Shown here: one piece after another, positions 23,946 to 31,326 of the stretch | Numbering within the stretch: position 1 is the first letter of the stretch | How the letters are laid out: each line of letters starts with the position of its first letter | Assembly (NCBI GenBank): GCA_019931245.1 | Contig: JAINDL010000119.1 | Location: 1-35,483, forward strand | Reading direction: 5' to 3' | Source: Bryobacteraceae bacterium CoA2 C42 | GTDB lineage: Bacteria > Acidobacteriota > Terriglobia > Bryobacterales > Bryobacteraceae | DNA length: 35,483 nt | Notes under the pieces: generated by a model | Seen by the model: the letters and a program-made list of their open reading frames with translations, nothing else | Told to the model about the DNA's origin: nothing | The model's database searches: none | Translations under genes and position numbers: made by a program

Positions 23946-24269
23946 TTAGTCACTGTTTTCTTCGGTCGAAATTTTCAGGGCCTTCAGGAATTTCTGATCC
24001 TGCGAGGTCCAGCGAACCTTGCCGAGCGGGCCGATGACCTTGCGCGGCAAACCATCGCCATCCTCAGAATCGGCATGCTCCTCCTCGTCTGCATCCGGGG
24101 AGGAGAGATCCCGCTTATTGAAGCCGATCGTCGCTTCCAAGACGAGGAAGACGTCGTAGCCTGATTTCTTAATCTCGCCGATCGCTTCCGCAATACGATC
24201 AGAGTCGGACAGGGATTCGTTGATCGCGTTTCCCAGGTCCTGCATTAGCTCTTTCAGTCGGTCGTCCAA
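23946..24269 (-). CDS. Small acidic cytoplasmic protein of unknown function
   Basis: The protein has 107 residues. It is helical at the N-terminus (LKELMQDLGNAINESLSDSDRIAEAIGEIKKSGYDVFLVLEATIGF), followed by a very acidic, probably disordered stretch (about 55-72; DADEEEHADSEDGDG) and a short basic/aromatic end (GPLGKVRWTSQDQKFLKALKI). There is no signal peptide or membrane segment. The start is TTG at 24269 with AGAGGG about 8 bases upstream; an ATG at 24245 is the alternative. I recognise no family. The charged, two-ended layout would suit a small adaptor or modulator, but nothing in the context names a partner. Confidence 0.65.
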   Translation of the reverse strand: MDDRLKELMQDLGNAINESLSDSDRIAEAIGEIKKSGYDVFLVLEATIGFNKRDLSSPDADEEEHADSEDGDGLPRKVIGPLGKVRWTSQDQKFLKALKISTEENSD

Positions 24270-24359
24270 AGGAATGGCCCTCTCACGTGGCGCTTCTGGG
24301 CAACCCTAGAATACCACTCTGCTGGTAGTATCGGCGCAACGCCCGGAATTCTTCAGCCT

Positions 24360-24365
24360 TATAAT
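24360..24365 (+). promoter_or_regulatory. Perfect TATAAT -10 box close to the start of the small membrane protein
   Basis: A consensus TATAAT ends 11 bases before the ATG at 24377. Transcription would begin about 5 bases before the start codon, and no ribosome binding site fits in that space, so a nearly leaderless mRNA is suggested. The -35 position shows no good match. Confidence 0.4.
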
Positions 24366-24376
24366 GGGTATTCCCC

Positions 24377-24640
24377 ATGTTTGCCCTCGGCCGAAAATTC
24401 GTCGCTCACGTCCTGCCGGGGGTGATTCGACCCCTGCGGATTCTGTGGAACGAGATCATCGGCTTTTTATTTGTGAGCATTGGTGTGATCGCGACGCCGC
24501 GGCTTTACCGGGATGTAATGGCGTTTTCAGGCGAACCTGACCAGTTTGGCAGGATGATTCTGGAGATATTGTTTATTGTGCCGATGTACGGGCTGGGCTT
24601 GGCTTCGTTTTGGCGGGCCCGGAAGATCAGAAAGTCCTGA
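24377..24640 (+). CDS. Small inner-membrane protein of unknown function, two membrane segments
   Basis: The protein has 87 residues. Two hydrophobic stretches are visible: about 26-43 (IIGFLFVSIGVIATPRLY) and about 59-77 (RMILEILFIVPMYGLGLAS). The C-terminus is basic (FWRARKIRKS), so both ends are probably cytoplasmic. No family is recognised. The ATG at 24377 follows a perfect -10 box so closely that translation may start without a leader. The gene lies 139 bases upstream of the amidase gene on the same strand and may or may not share its transcript. Confidence 0.65.
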   Translation: MFALGRKFVAHVLPGVIRPLRILWNEIIGFLFVSIGVIATPRLYRDVMAFSGEPDQFGRMILEILFIVPMYGLGLASFWRARKIRKS

Positions 24641-24779
24641 GAGGGACGGTGTCTTGGCTACCGCAGGAGTGCCACTGGCGGGTAAACTTAGGGTGTCCGT
24701 CTGATTTGTGTTGCTTACAATTAGAATTCGTTGGCACAATTCGAATGGAGATGGCAAGAGTGCGTGTAATGTCGCGCCG

Positions 24780-25943
24780 ATGACAGAACTCAACGAATCC
24801 CAATGGCGGCCCCCGCGGCGTCTTTCCGCGGCGGTGCTGCATTGGAGGGCAGACCGGATCGCCGAACCGGTTGCCCGTCTCCAGTTTCTCCGCCGGAGTG
24901 CGGCCTTTTTGTCAAGCCGTCCGCTGCACCGGGCGGTCCATAGCGCTCAGGTTCGCTACGTGTCGGTCTTTGTTCTCGCCCTTGGGCTGCTGCCGGTGCC
25001 AACGGTTTCCGATGGAGCGGGAAGGCAACGCGGCCCGGTTCCGCGCGAGGCGATCGGCCCGGGAGGCGAACTTTCCCGCGTTTGGCTGGTAGAGTCAACC
25101 GATGCCCATGATCTCTACAGCAATGGTCTGCGCATTGAGAAGCGATATCAGCTGACGCGGCAGCAGCCGGTTCCGTTTGTCCGGTTCCGCACGGCGACCG
25201 AACAGATAGAGCAGCGGTCAACGCCCTACGGGATCGTGTTTCATACCACCGAGAGCCACGCGCTGCCGTTTGAGGAGACGCAGAATCGCAACCTGCGGCG
25301 CATCGGGGCCGGGGTGCTGCAGTACGTACGCCAAATCCGCGCTTATCATTTCGTGATCGACCGGTTTGGCCGCGTCTGGCGGGTCGTGCCCGAGAGCGAA
25401 CCCGCCCACCACGCGGGCAACTCGGTGTGGGCCGAAGAGCAGCACTTTTACCTGAACCTCAACACCAGCTTTCTCGGGGTCTCTTTCGAGGGCCCATCGC
25501 GGGACGAGACCGGGCAGACCCCGGTAACGGCGCCGCAGATCCACTCCGGGCGGCTGCTCACGGACCTGCTGCGGGCCCGCTACCGGATCATTGCGCGCAA
25601 TTGCGTCACCCACGCCCAGGTCTCCGTAAACCCGGATAACATGGGGATCGGCTACCACACGGATTGGGCCGCCAATTTTCCGTTTGAACAGATCGGCCTG
25701 CCCGATAACTACCAGTTACCGCCGCCGGCTATCACGCTGTTCGGCTTTCAATACGACGATTCGTTTCGCAAGGCGACCGGAGAGCGCCTTTGGCGCGGCC
25801 TCGACACCGCCGATCTGGAGCTCCAGAGCGCGGCCTTGGCCCGGAAGGTGAGCCTGCCGGTGTGGCGCCGGGATCTGGCCACCCGGTATCGCCGGCTGTA
25901 CAGCATCGCCAAACAACCCGATTTCTCCGTGGAGGGAAACTGA
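24780..25943 (+). CDS. Membrane-anchored N-acetylmuramoyl-L-alanine amidase-like protein (amidase-2 fold)
   Basis: The protein has 387 residues. A cytoplasmic basic N-terminus of about 58 residues is followed by one membrane helix (about 59-76), so the rest should be periplasmic. The amidase-2/PGRP domain covers about 145-300. His155 (FHTTES) and His278 (THAQVS) sit where the family's zinc histidines lie. YHFVIDRFGRVWRV, HHAGNS and FLGVSFEGPS are further signatures, and Asp295 is a possible third ligand. The family cuts the bond between muramic acid and the stem peptide. ATG at 24780 has only a weak ribosome binding site, and a GTG at 24708 is an alternative. Its stop shares a base with the next gene's start (TGATG). 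Confidence 0.8.
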   Translation: MTELNESQWRPPRRLSAAVLHWRADRIAEPVARLQFLRRSAAFLSSRPLHRAVHSAQVRYVSVFVLALGLLPVPTVSDGAGRQRGPVPREAIGPGGELSRVWLVESTDAHDLYSNGLRIEKRYQLTRQQPVPFVRFRTATEQIEQRSTPYGIVFHTTESHALPFEETQNRNLRRIGAGVLQYVRQIRAYHFVIDRFGRVWRVVPESEPAHHAGNSVWAEEQHFYLNLNTSFLGVSFEGPSRDETGQTPVTAPQIHSGRLLTDLLRARYRIIARNCVTHAQVSVNPDNMGIGYHTDWAANFPFEQIGLPDNYQLPPPAITLFGFQYDDSFRKATGERLWRGLDTADLELQSAALARKVSLPVWRRDLATRYRRLYSIAKQPDFSVEGN

Positions 25944-26950
25944 TGAACTACACTTACTCGGATGGTTCGACGCCAGTCGGTCTGGACGTCGGCACCAGCC
26001 GGATCGTGGCGGCCTGGCCGGTCGACCGCGGTTATCGATTCACGAGCCAGCTGAACTCCTTCGTCGCGCTGCCGAACTCGCGCATGACCGAGGCGATGCT
26101 GCGCAAAGAGCATGTACCCCACACCGTGCGGGGCGGTGAAATCTTCGTTCACGGTAACGAGAGCGAACGCTTTGCCGACCTGCTCGGCGCCGAACTGCGC
26201 CGACCGATGACCAAAGGCTTTCTGAACCCGGCCGAGCCCGACAGCATGCCGATCATGCAGCATCTGCTGCTCCCGCTGCTCGGACCCGCCGCCCACGCCC
26301 GGCAGAAGCTGTTTTTCAGCGTGCCGGCCCCGCCGATCGGGGCCCATGACAGCCTGACCTACCACGAGGCGACGCTGCGGCAGATCCTGGGCGAACTCGG
26401 CTACGAGGCCAGGCCGCTTAACGAAGGCTTGGCAGTAATCTACAGTGAACTTGAGTCGTCCAACTACACCGGCATCGGCATCAGCTTTGGCGGTGGCTTG
26501 TGTAACGTCTGCATGTCCTATCTGGCCGTGCCGGTCATACAGTTCAGCGTGCCCAAAGGAGGCGACTTCATCGATACGAACGCCGCCGCCGTGACGGGCG
26601 AGCTGGTGAACCGCATCCGGATGGTCAAAGAAGACGGTTTCTTCTTCAACCCTATCAGCCCGGACAAAGCGCATCAGGTACTCAGCGTCTACTACGACGA
26701 TGTGATCCAGACGCTCGTGCAGACCATGCGCGATGTCTTTCAGCAGGCCAAAAGCCTGCCGCGCCTCGGCCGGCCCGTCCCGCTTGTGCTGAGCGGCGGC
26801 GGGGTGCTGGCCGGAGGATTCCGGGAACGGTTTGAGCAGGCGCTGCGTCAGAACGATTTCCCGGTTCCGGTCAGTGAAATTCGGCTGGCCGCCGAACCTT
26901 TGCACGCCACGGCCCGCGGGGCGGTGATTGCAGCGCTGAGCGAAATGTAG
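25943..26950 (+). CDS. Divergent actin/Hsp70-superfamily ATPase
   Basis: The protein has 335 residues, the length of MreB. Three superfamily motifs are readable: phosphate-1 GLDVGTSRIVAAW at 13-25, phosphate-2 GIGISFGGGLCNVCMSY at 177-193, and the adenosine motif PLVLSGGGVLAGGF at 280-293. A connect-1-like segment (PLNEGLAVIYSEL) lies between them. There is no signal or membrane helix, so it is cytosolic. It is not a clear MreB, FtsA, ParM or DnaK; the DnaK substrate-binding domain is absent. GGAGGG sits 7 bases before the ATG, and the start overlaps the amidase stop by one base. Tight coupling suggests the two proteins act together, perhaps steering the anchored amidase from inside. Confidence 0.8.
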   Translation: MNYTYSDGSTPVGLDVGTSRIVAAWPVDRGYRFTSQLNSFVALPNSRMTEAMLRKEHVPHTVRGGEIFVHGNESERFADLLGAELRRPMTKGFLNPAEPDSMPIMQHLLLPLLGPAAHARQKLFFSVPAPPIGAHDSLTYHEATLRQILGELGYEARPLNEGLAVIYSELESSNYTGIGISFGGGLCNVCMSYLAVPVIQFSVPKGGDFIDTNAAAVTGELVNRIRMVKEDGFFFNPISPDKAHQVLSVYYDDVIQTLVQTMRDVFQQAKSLPRLGRPVPLVLSGGGVLAGGFRERFEQALRQNDFPVPVSEIRLAAEPLHATARGAVIAALSEM

Positions 26951-26975
26951 TTTCTTATGAATTGAGACTCTTTTT

Positions 26976-28388
26976 ATGGATTGTCGCTGGGTGGTTGGGT
27001 TGTCGGCCGCGGCGGTGTTGTGGGCGCAGCTGCCGGGTCAGTATCCGCCCGGCCAGTATCCGCCCGGTCAATACCCGCCGGGGCAGTATCCGCCCGGACA
27101 ATATCCAACCGGGCAATATCCTCGCGGGCAGTACCCGACCGGCCCCGGGGTCGGCCTGCCGGTGCCGCAGATTAAACTTCCCAAGCGCGGGCCAAAGCTG
27201 ACCGCCACCGAAGGCACCCTGCGGCGGTTAGGGGAAAAGGAGCTCGTGGTGGAGACGGCGGCCAAAGGCATGGTCACCTACCGCCTGATCGCCAAGACGC
27301 AGTTCCGGAACGCCGCCGGCGAGCCGATGCGGGACTCCCTGCTCAAGCCGGGCGATCTGTTGAAGGTTGAGGTGAACCCGGACGATGAGGAGACCGCCAT
27401 CCGGGTGAGTCTGGTGCGGGCGGGCACTGCCGAGGAGCGGACAGCGGCGAGTACCGCCGGGGAAAGGACGGCAGCAGCAGACGAACCGGCGACTGCGGCA
27501 ACAACGCCGAACCGGGGCGGCGAACCGCTCGAAGAGCGGCCGCGCCTGCGCCGCGGGGTACCGGACCGAATTAAAAACGCCCCGCCCCGTCCGGAGACCC
27601 CGGCGCCCGGTGAGCCGGCCTCCGATGCCGATGCTCCCACGGCGGCCACCGCCGCCAGCGCCGAGTCGCTGCTCCGCCCGCCACCCCCGCCCGACCCGGT
27701 CATCGCCGCCGCCCGCGAAGAGGCCGAGAATTTCACCGACACCCTGCCCAACTTCCTCGTCCAGCAGCACACCCTGCGTTACATGAGCGGCACCAATCCG
27801 CCGCAGTGGACCGCCGTCGACAACGTGACGGCGGACGTGGTTTGCGTCGACGGCAAGGAGGACTACCGGAACATCAAAATCAACGGCCGCCTGTCGAAGG
27901 ATCCGGCCGAGAAGTCGGGCACCTGGTCGACCGGGGAGTTCGTCACTACCCAGCGCGACATCCTCTCCCCGATGTCCGCCGCGACGTTTACCAAGCGGGG
28001 CACGGACCGCATCTCGGGCCGCACAACGCTCGTCTACAACTTTTCGGTCAAGCAACCGTTTTCCCACTGGCAGGTCCACGCCCGTGACGAAGGTAAAATC
28101 TACCGTCCGGGTTACAAAGGGACGATGTGGATTGACCAGGAGACCAGCCGCGTCATGCGGATTGAGCAGCAGAGCCTGAGCTTTCCGGGCGACTTTCCCT
28201 TTGACAAGGTAGAGCTCGTTTTGGAGTACGATTTCGTGCGGATTGATACCAAACTGCATCTGCTGCCCGTGCACAGCGAGAACCTGATGTGCCAGCGCGG
28301 GTCGAACCAGTGCAGCCGGAACGAGATCAATTTCCGCAACTACCGCAAGTTCGGCGCCGAGTCTAAAATTGAGTTCGACAAGGATTGA
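26976..28388 (+). CDS. Secreted protein with N-terminal PGQYP repeats, unknown function
   Basis: The protein has 470 residues. A signal peptide (about 1-18, ending LWAQ) is followed at once by seven PGQYP-type repeats (residues 20-54). A small domain follows at about 70-150 with [23 protein letters not shown] and [11 protein letters not shown], like a DUF5666 or OB-type strand pattern. An Ala/Pro/Thr-rich linker reaches about residue 240. The C-terminal domain (about 250-470) has [39 protein letters not shown] and [17 protein letters not shown], a beta-rich pattern reminiscent of lipoprotein-carrier (LolA-like) folds. It starts 25 bases after the actin-like gene and probably belongs to the same transcript. 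The function is unknown. Confidence 0.8.
   Translation: MDCRWVVGLSAAAVLWAQLPGQYPPGQYPPGQYPPGQYPPGQYPTGQYPRGQYPTGPGVGLPVPQIKLPKRGPKLTATEGTLRRLGEKELVVETAAKGMVTYRLIAKTQFRNAAGEPMRDSLLKPGDLLKVEVNPDDEETAIRVSLVRAGTAEERTAASTAGERTAAADEPATAATTPNRGGEPLEERPRLRRGVPDRIKNAPPRPETPAPGEPASDADAPTAATAASAESLLRPPPPPDPVIAAAREEAENFTDTLPNFLVQQHTLRYMSGTNPPQWTAVDNVTADVVCVDGKEDYRNIKINGRLSKDPAEKSGTWSTGEFVTTQRDILSPMSAATFTKRGTDRISGRTTLVYNFSVKQPFSHWQVHARDEGKIYRPGYKGTMWIDQETSRVMRIEQQSLSFPGDFPFDKVELVLEYDFVRIDTKLHLLPVHSENLMCQRGSNQCSRNEINFRNYRKFGAESKIEFDKD
27033..27137 (+). repeat. Seven 15-bp tandem repeats encoding PGQYP
   Basis: Seven in-frame units of 15 bp encode PGQYP (five copies), TGQYP and RGQYP, directly after the signal peptide. 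Third codon positions differ between units while the amino acids stay nearly fixed, so the peptide repeat is under selection. Low-complexity Pro/Gly/Gln/Tyr repeats of this kind often form flexible tethers or self-associating stretches. Confidence 0.9.
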
Positions 28389-28399
28389 CCTGCTACAAT
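28369..28399 (+). promoter_or_regulatory. Extended -10 promoter candidate inside the 3' end of the PGQYP gene
   Basis: TGCTACAAT is an extended -10 element (TACAAT at 28394-28399), with TTGAGT at 28369-28374 and a 19-base spacer. It overlaps the end of the upstream gene and would start a transcript near 28406, about 139 bases before the small basic protein gene. Confidence 0.45.
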
Positions 28400-28405
28400 G
28401 AAGGG

Positions 28406-28544
28406 AGGTTTGACTGTCGAATCGGCCCCTTCCAACTACTAACGGGCCCTTGCACGCCGGCGGAACCGGCGTCCTCTCTCCCGTGCGGACCGTCCTCGGG
28501 AGCTTGGCTACGGAACATCCGGCGCAGTACGAACTGGAGGCTGC
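28406..28544 (+). other. Possible structured 5' leader of the small basic protein gene
   Basis: This untranslated stretch of about 139 bases holds several possible hairpins. The best is a perfect 7-bp stem, ACGCCGG (28454-28460) with CCGGCGT (28466-28472) and a 5-base loop. Others are CTCCCG (28478-28483) with CGGGAG (28497-28502), and GGCCC (28424-28428) with GGGCC (28444-28448). The ribosome binding site GGAGG is at 28536-28540. Pyrimidine-rich CCTCT near 28473 could pair with it. I match it to no known riboswitch class. Confidence 0.4.
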
Positions 28545-28736
28545 ATGGCGAGAGCACACACAACATTCAAGAAACGACAGAAAGAGTTCGCACGGATGGA
28601 GAAGTCGCAGGAAAAAGCGGCGAAGCGGTTGCAAAAGAAGAGCGAAGATTCGGGCCGCGTTCCCGGATCCGGACCGGAGATTGAGACGGAACCGATTGAA
28701 TCGTTTACGCTTCCTCCGGATGAGCGGCCCGTTTAA
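28545..28736 (+). CDS. Small, highly basic protein of unknown function
   Basis: The protein has 63 residues. The first half is one charged helix rich in Lys, Arg, Gln and Glu (FKKRQKEFARMEKSQEKAAKRLQKK). The second half is acidic and probably disordered (EIETEPIESFTLPPDERPV). There is no membrane segment or cysteine. A strong site (TGGAGG) lies 4 bases before the ATG at 28545, and a textbook terminator follows, so the gene stands as a separate unit with its own promoter, leader and terminator. Small proteins with a similar KRQKE-type helix are, to my memory, found in several bacterial groups without known function. RNA or ribosome binding is a guess from charge. Confidence 0.7.
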   Translation: MARAHTTFKKRQKEFARMEKSQEKAAKRLQKKSEDSGRVPGSGPEIETEPIESFTLPPDERPV

Positions 28737-28753
28737 CCCGCCCCTGAAGTAAC

Positions 28754-28789
28754 GCAAAAAGGCCTCCGGTTCCGCGGGGGCCTTTTTGC
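28754..28789. terminator. Bidirectional intrinsic terminator between convergent genes
   Basis: A 15-bp stem (with one G-T wobble) and a 6-base loop has an A5 run in the left arm and a T5 run in the right arm, so it can terminate both strands. It sits 17 bases after the small basic protein gene and 17 bases after the stop of the convergent dehydrogenase-like gene. Confidence 0.9.
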
Positions 28790-28806
28790 ATTTCGAAGCT
28801 TACCTT

Positions 28807-29973
28807 TTAGCCTTTGTAGGAGATCCGCCAGATCTTGTTGTTGCCGTCTTCGCTCAACAGCAGGCTGCCATCGGCAAGCTGCAGCAGTCCCACCGGGCGG
28901 CCCCAAACCTCTTTCCTGTCCTCGCCGAGCAGGAAGCCGGTGAGGAAATCCTCGGGCGGGCCGCTGGGCTTCCCATTGGTGAACGGTACAAAGAGAACGG
29001 AGTAGCCGAGCCGCTTGGCGCGGTTCGAAGAGCCGCGGGAGGCGATAAATGCCCCGTTCTGGTACTTGGCCGGGAACTGTTTGCCGGTGTAGAAGGCAAA
29101 ATCCATGGCCGAGGCGTGGGCGTTGAGGATCATATCGGGCTCGATGGCGCTTTTCACCGCCTGCGGGTTGGCGCCCTTGTGCCGCGGCTCCTCGTTGCCG
29201 CCGATGTAGGAGTAGGGCCAGCCATAGAAGGCACCCTTCTTGACCGAGGTGAAAAAGTCAGGGACCAGATCGTCGCCGAGGCCGTCGCGCTCCTGCACGG
29301 TAATCCACGGCTTGCCGCTCTGCGGATTCATCCGGATGTTGACGGCGTTGCGCAGGCCGGTGGCGTAGATCTGCTTGCCGCTGCCATCGGGGTTGTAGAC
29401 GTGGATGGCAGCGCGGTCGGCCGGGTCGCCAGCGTCGATATTGCTGCTCGAACCGACCGAGAGATAGAACTTCGTGCCTTTCGGGTCGAAGGCGAGGCCG
29501 CGGGACCAGTGGCCTTTACCGTAGCCCTTCAGCGCGACGACCTCTTCGCCGGCCCCGACCGTGACCGCCTTGGCGTCAAGCTTATAGCGCTTCACCGACT
29601 CGGGTTCGGCAACGTAAAGGTAGTCCTTCCAGACGGCCATGCCGAAGGGGCGGTCCAGACCGGCGATCAGCGTTTTCCGGCTCTGGCCGGGTCCGAGGGC
29701 AACGACGCTGCCCTTCAGAATGCTTTCGGTAACCAGCACGGTGCCGCCCGGCAGTTCCAACATGATGCGGGGCTTTTGGAACCCCCCGGCGAACTCTTCG
29801 GCCACGAAGCCGGCCGGCAGCTTCAGCTTGGCCCCGGCAGGCTGCGGAATAACCTTCGCGCCGTTGGCGGCCGAACTCGCGGGGTTCGGAGCGGGCAATG
29901 TGAAACGCTTGCTCTTGGCAAATGCCCCCGCGCCCAGCCCGAGGGCGCAACCCAAAAGTTTCCTTCTCTGCAT
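28807..29973 (-). CDS. Secreted PQQ-type glucose/sorbosone dehydrogenase-like beta-propeller protein
   Basis: The protein has 388 residues. It begins with MQRRKLLGCALGLGAGAFA, a twin-arginine-like or lipoprotein-like signal. The rest follows the soluble glucose/L-sorbosone dehydrogenase fold: VAEEFAGGFQKPRIMLELPGG, GLDRPFGMAVW, HWSRGLAFDPKGTKFYLSVG, ATGLRNAVNIRMNP and WGRPVGLLQLADGSLLLSEDGNNKIWRI. Members oxidise sugars or aldehydes with PQQ, but many homologues in these genomes have no tested activity. The ATG at 29973 lies 14 bases after the ankyrin gene stop, so the two are probably one operon. The gene ends at a bidirectional terminator. Confidence 0.85.
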   Translation of the reverse strand: MQRRKLLGCALGLGAGAFAKSKRFTLPAPNPASSAANGAKVIPQPAGAKLKLPAGFVAEEFAGGFQKPRIMLELPGGTVLVTESILKGSVVALGPGQSRKTLIAGLDRPFGMAVWKDYLYVAEPESVKRYKLDAKAVTVGAGEEVVALKGYGKGHWSRGLAFDPKGTKFYLSVGSSSNIDAGDPADRAAIHVYNPDGSGKQIYATGLRNAVNIRMNPQSGKPWITVQERDGLGDDLVPDFFTSVKKGAFYGWPYSYIGGNEEPRHKGANPQAVKSAIEPDMILNAHASAMDFAFYTGKQFPAKYQNGAFIASRGSSNRAKRLGYSVLFVPFTNGKPSGPPEDFLTGFLLGEDRKEVWGRPVGLLQLADGSLLLSEDGNNKIWRISYKG

Positions 29974-29987
29974 ATGCCCGCAGTTTA

Positions 29988-31271
29988 TCACTGCTTGTTC
30001 CGGACGAGCTTCCGGACGAATTCGATCGTAGGCTTGGGCGCTTCAAACTCGGCCTCGCCGAGCACGTCGCGGCCGAAGCGGTCTTTTTTGCTCAGGTCGC
30101 CGCCGTGGTCGACCAAGTATTGAATCATGGTGTTGTCGCCGAAGCGGGTGGCGATGTGCAGGGCGGTGCCGCCGCCGGGGCGCTCTTCGTTGACGTCGCC
30201 GCCCAACTCCACCATCAGCTTCACGGCGTCCAGTTTCCGGCTTTGGGCGGCGAGCAGGACTCCGCCGGCGCCATCGGAGCTCTTGGCCTTGGGGTCGGCG
30301 CCGAGCTTGACGAGTTCGCGCATCAAAGTCACATCCCCGGCTTCGGCGGCGATCAGGAAGGGCGTAAAGCCGAAGCTGCGGAAGGGGCCGCGCTGCACGC
30401 CGGAGCGGGTGGTTTTGGCCTTGAGGTCGGCGCCGCGGGCGACGAGGTCGCGGACGAGGTCAATTTTACCGAGCCTTACGGCGGTATGAACCGGCGTGTT
30501 GCCGGAGGCGTCGGGCAGGTTTACCTCGGCGCCGAAATCGAGCAGGTAGCGGGCGGCGGCTTCGTGCCCGCGGGCCAAGGCGAGGGCGAAGGGGGCGGCG
30601 CCGTCCTTGGACTTGGCAAGCGGGTCGGCCTTGGCGGCTACCAGGAGTTTGACGGTGGCGAGGTCGCCCTTTTGGGCGGCGAACAGCAGCGGCGTGAAGC
30701 CGCTCTTGGACCTGGCGTTGGGGTCGGCGCCCTTGGCCAGCAGCAGCTCCGTAATGCCGGCGTGGCCGGCGGCGGCGGCCCACATGAGCGGGGTCTGCTC
30801 CAGGCGGGTCTCGCGCGGGTTGGCCGCGGCGCCGCCCTCGAGCAGCAGCCGAACCAGTTCGAGGTTGCCGGAGTGCACCGCACCGTGCAGCGGCGTTTCG
30901 CCGCTCCAGCGGGTTACGTTGCTGTTGGACTTGGCGTTGAGCAGCAGGCGGGCGATGGCCAGGTTGCCCTGCGCGCAGGCCAGCGTCAGCGGGGTTTCGC
31001 CATTTTCGTCGGCCGCGTTGGGGTTGGCGCCCGCCCGGAGCAGGGCCGTCGTGATTTCGACATTATCGCGGCTGACCGCCCAGCTGAGGGGGGTCGAACC
31101 GTCGGGCCGGGCGGCGTTGACGTTGACGCCGGCTTTGAGCAGGGCCAGCACCGTGCGCTGGTCGCCGTTCTGCACGGCTTCAAACATACGCCCTTCGGGC
31201 TGCCGAACCTCTGCCCCTGACATCCAGAAAGGCAATAGGAGGAATAGGCTTAACCGCGTTGGCTGGAACAT
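29988..31271 (-). CDS. Exported ankyrin-repeat protein
   Basis: The protein has 427 residues. A signal peptide (about 1-20, LSLFLLLPFWMSGA) precedes roughly eleven ankyrin repeats that fill the rest. The repeat signature is plain in units such as DGSTPLSWAVSRDNVEITTALLRAGANPN and SGFTPLLFAAQKGDLATVKLLVAAKADP. There is no other domain. Ankyrin arrays bind proteins, and the export signal puts this one in the periplasm or outside. It is divergent from the DUF1592 cytochrome c gene and co-directional with the dehydrogenase-like gene. That neighbourhood suggests a scaffold for periplasmic oxidoreductases, which is inference. Confidence 0.9.
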   Translation of the reverse strand: MFQPTRLSLFLLLPFWMSGAEVRQPEGRMFEAVQNGDQRTVLALLKAGVNVNAARPDGSTPLSWAVSRDNVEITTALLRAGANPNAADENGETPLTLACAQGNLAIARLLLNAKSNSNVTRWSGETPLHGAVHSGNLELVRLLLEGGAAANPRETRLEQTPLMWAAAAGHAGITELLLAKGADPNARSKSGFTPLLFAAQKGDLATVKLLVAAKADPLAKSKDGAAPFALALARGHEAAARYLLDFGAEVNLPDASGNTPVHTAVRLGKIDLVRDLVARGADLKAKTTRSGVQRGPFRSFGFTPFLIAAEAGDVTLMRELVKLGADPKAKSSDGAGGVLLAAQSRKLDAVKLMVELGGDVNEERPGGGTALHIATRFGDNTMIQYLVDHGGDLSKKDRFGRDVLGEAEFEAPKPTIEFVRKLVRNKQ

Positions 31272-31326
31272 GAAGAAATGATATTCTTTCTTTGACTTCG
31301 GTGGAAGTTCTGCCACAAAAGCATTG

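Noticed and set aside
24708-24779. GTG start 24 codons upstream for the amidase
   Set aside because: There is no ribosome binding site, and a TACAAT box at 24716-24721 lies within it, so the ATG at 24780 is preferred. The choice remains uncertain.
27228-28757. 509-codon open frame opposite the PGQYP gene
   Set aside because: It runs through the small basic protein gene and has an Arg/Gly-rich composition. The plus strand has a signal peptide, a codon-selected repeat and a ribosome binding site for the next gene.
29922-31220. 432-codon open frame opposite the ankyrin gene
   Set aside because: It is a mirror of the ankyrin repeats; the repeat consensus is on the minus strand only.
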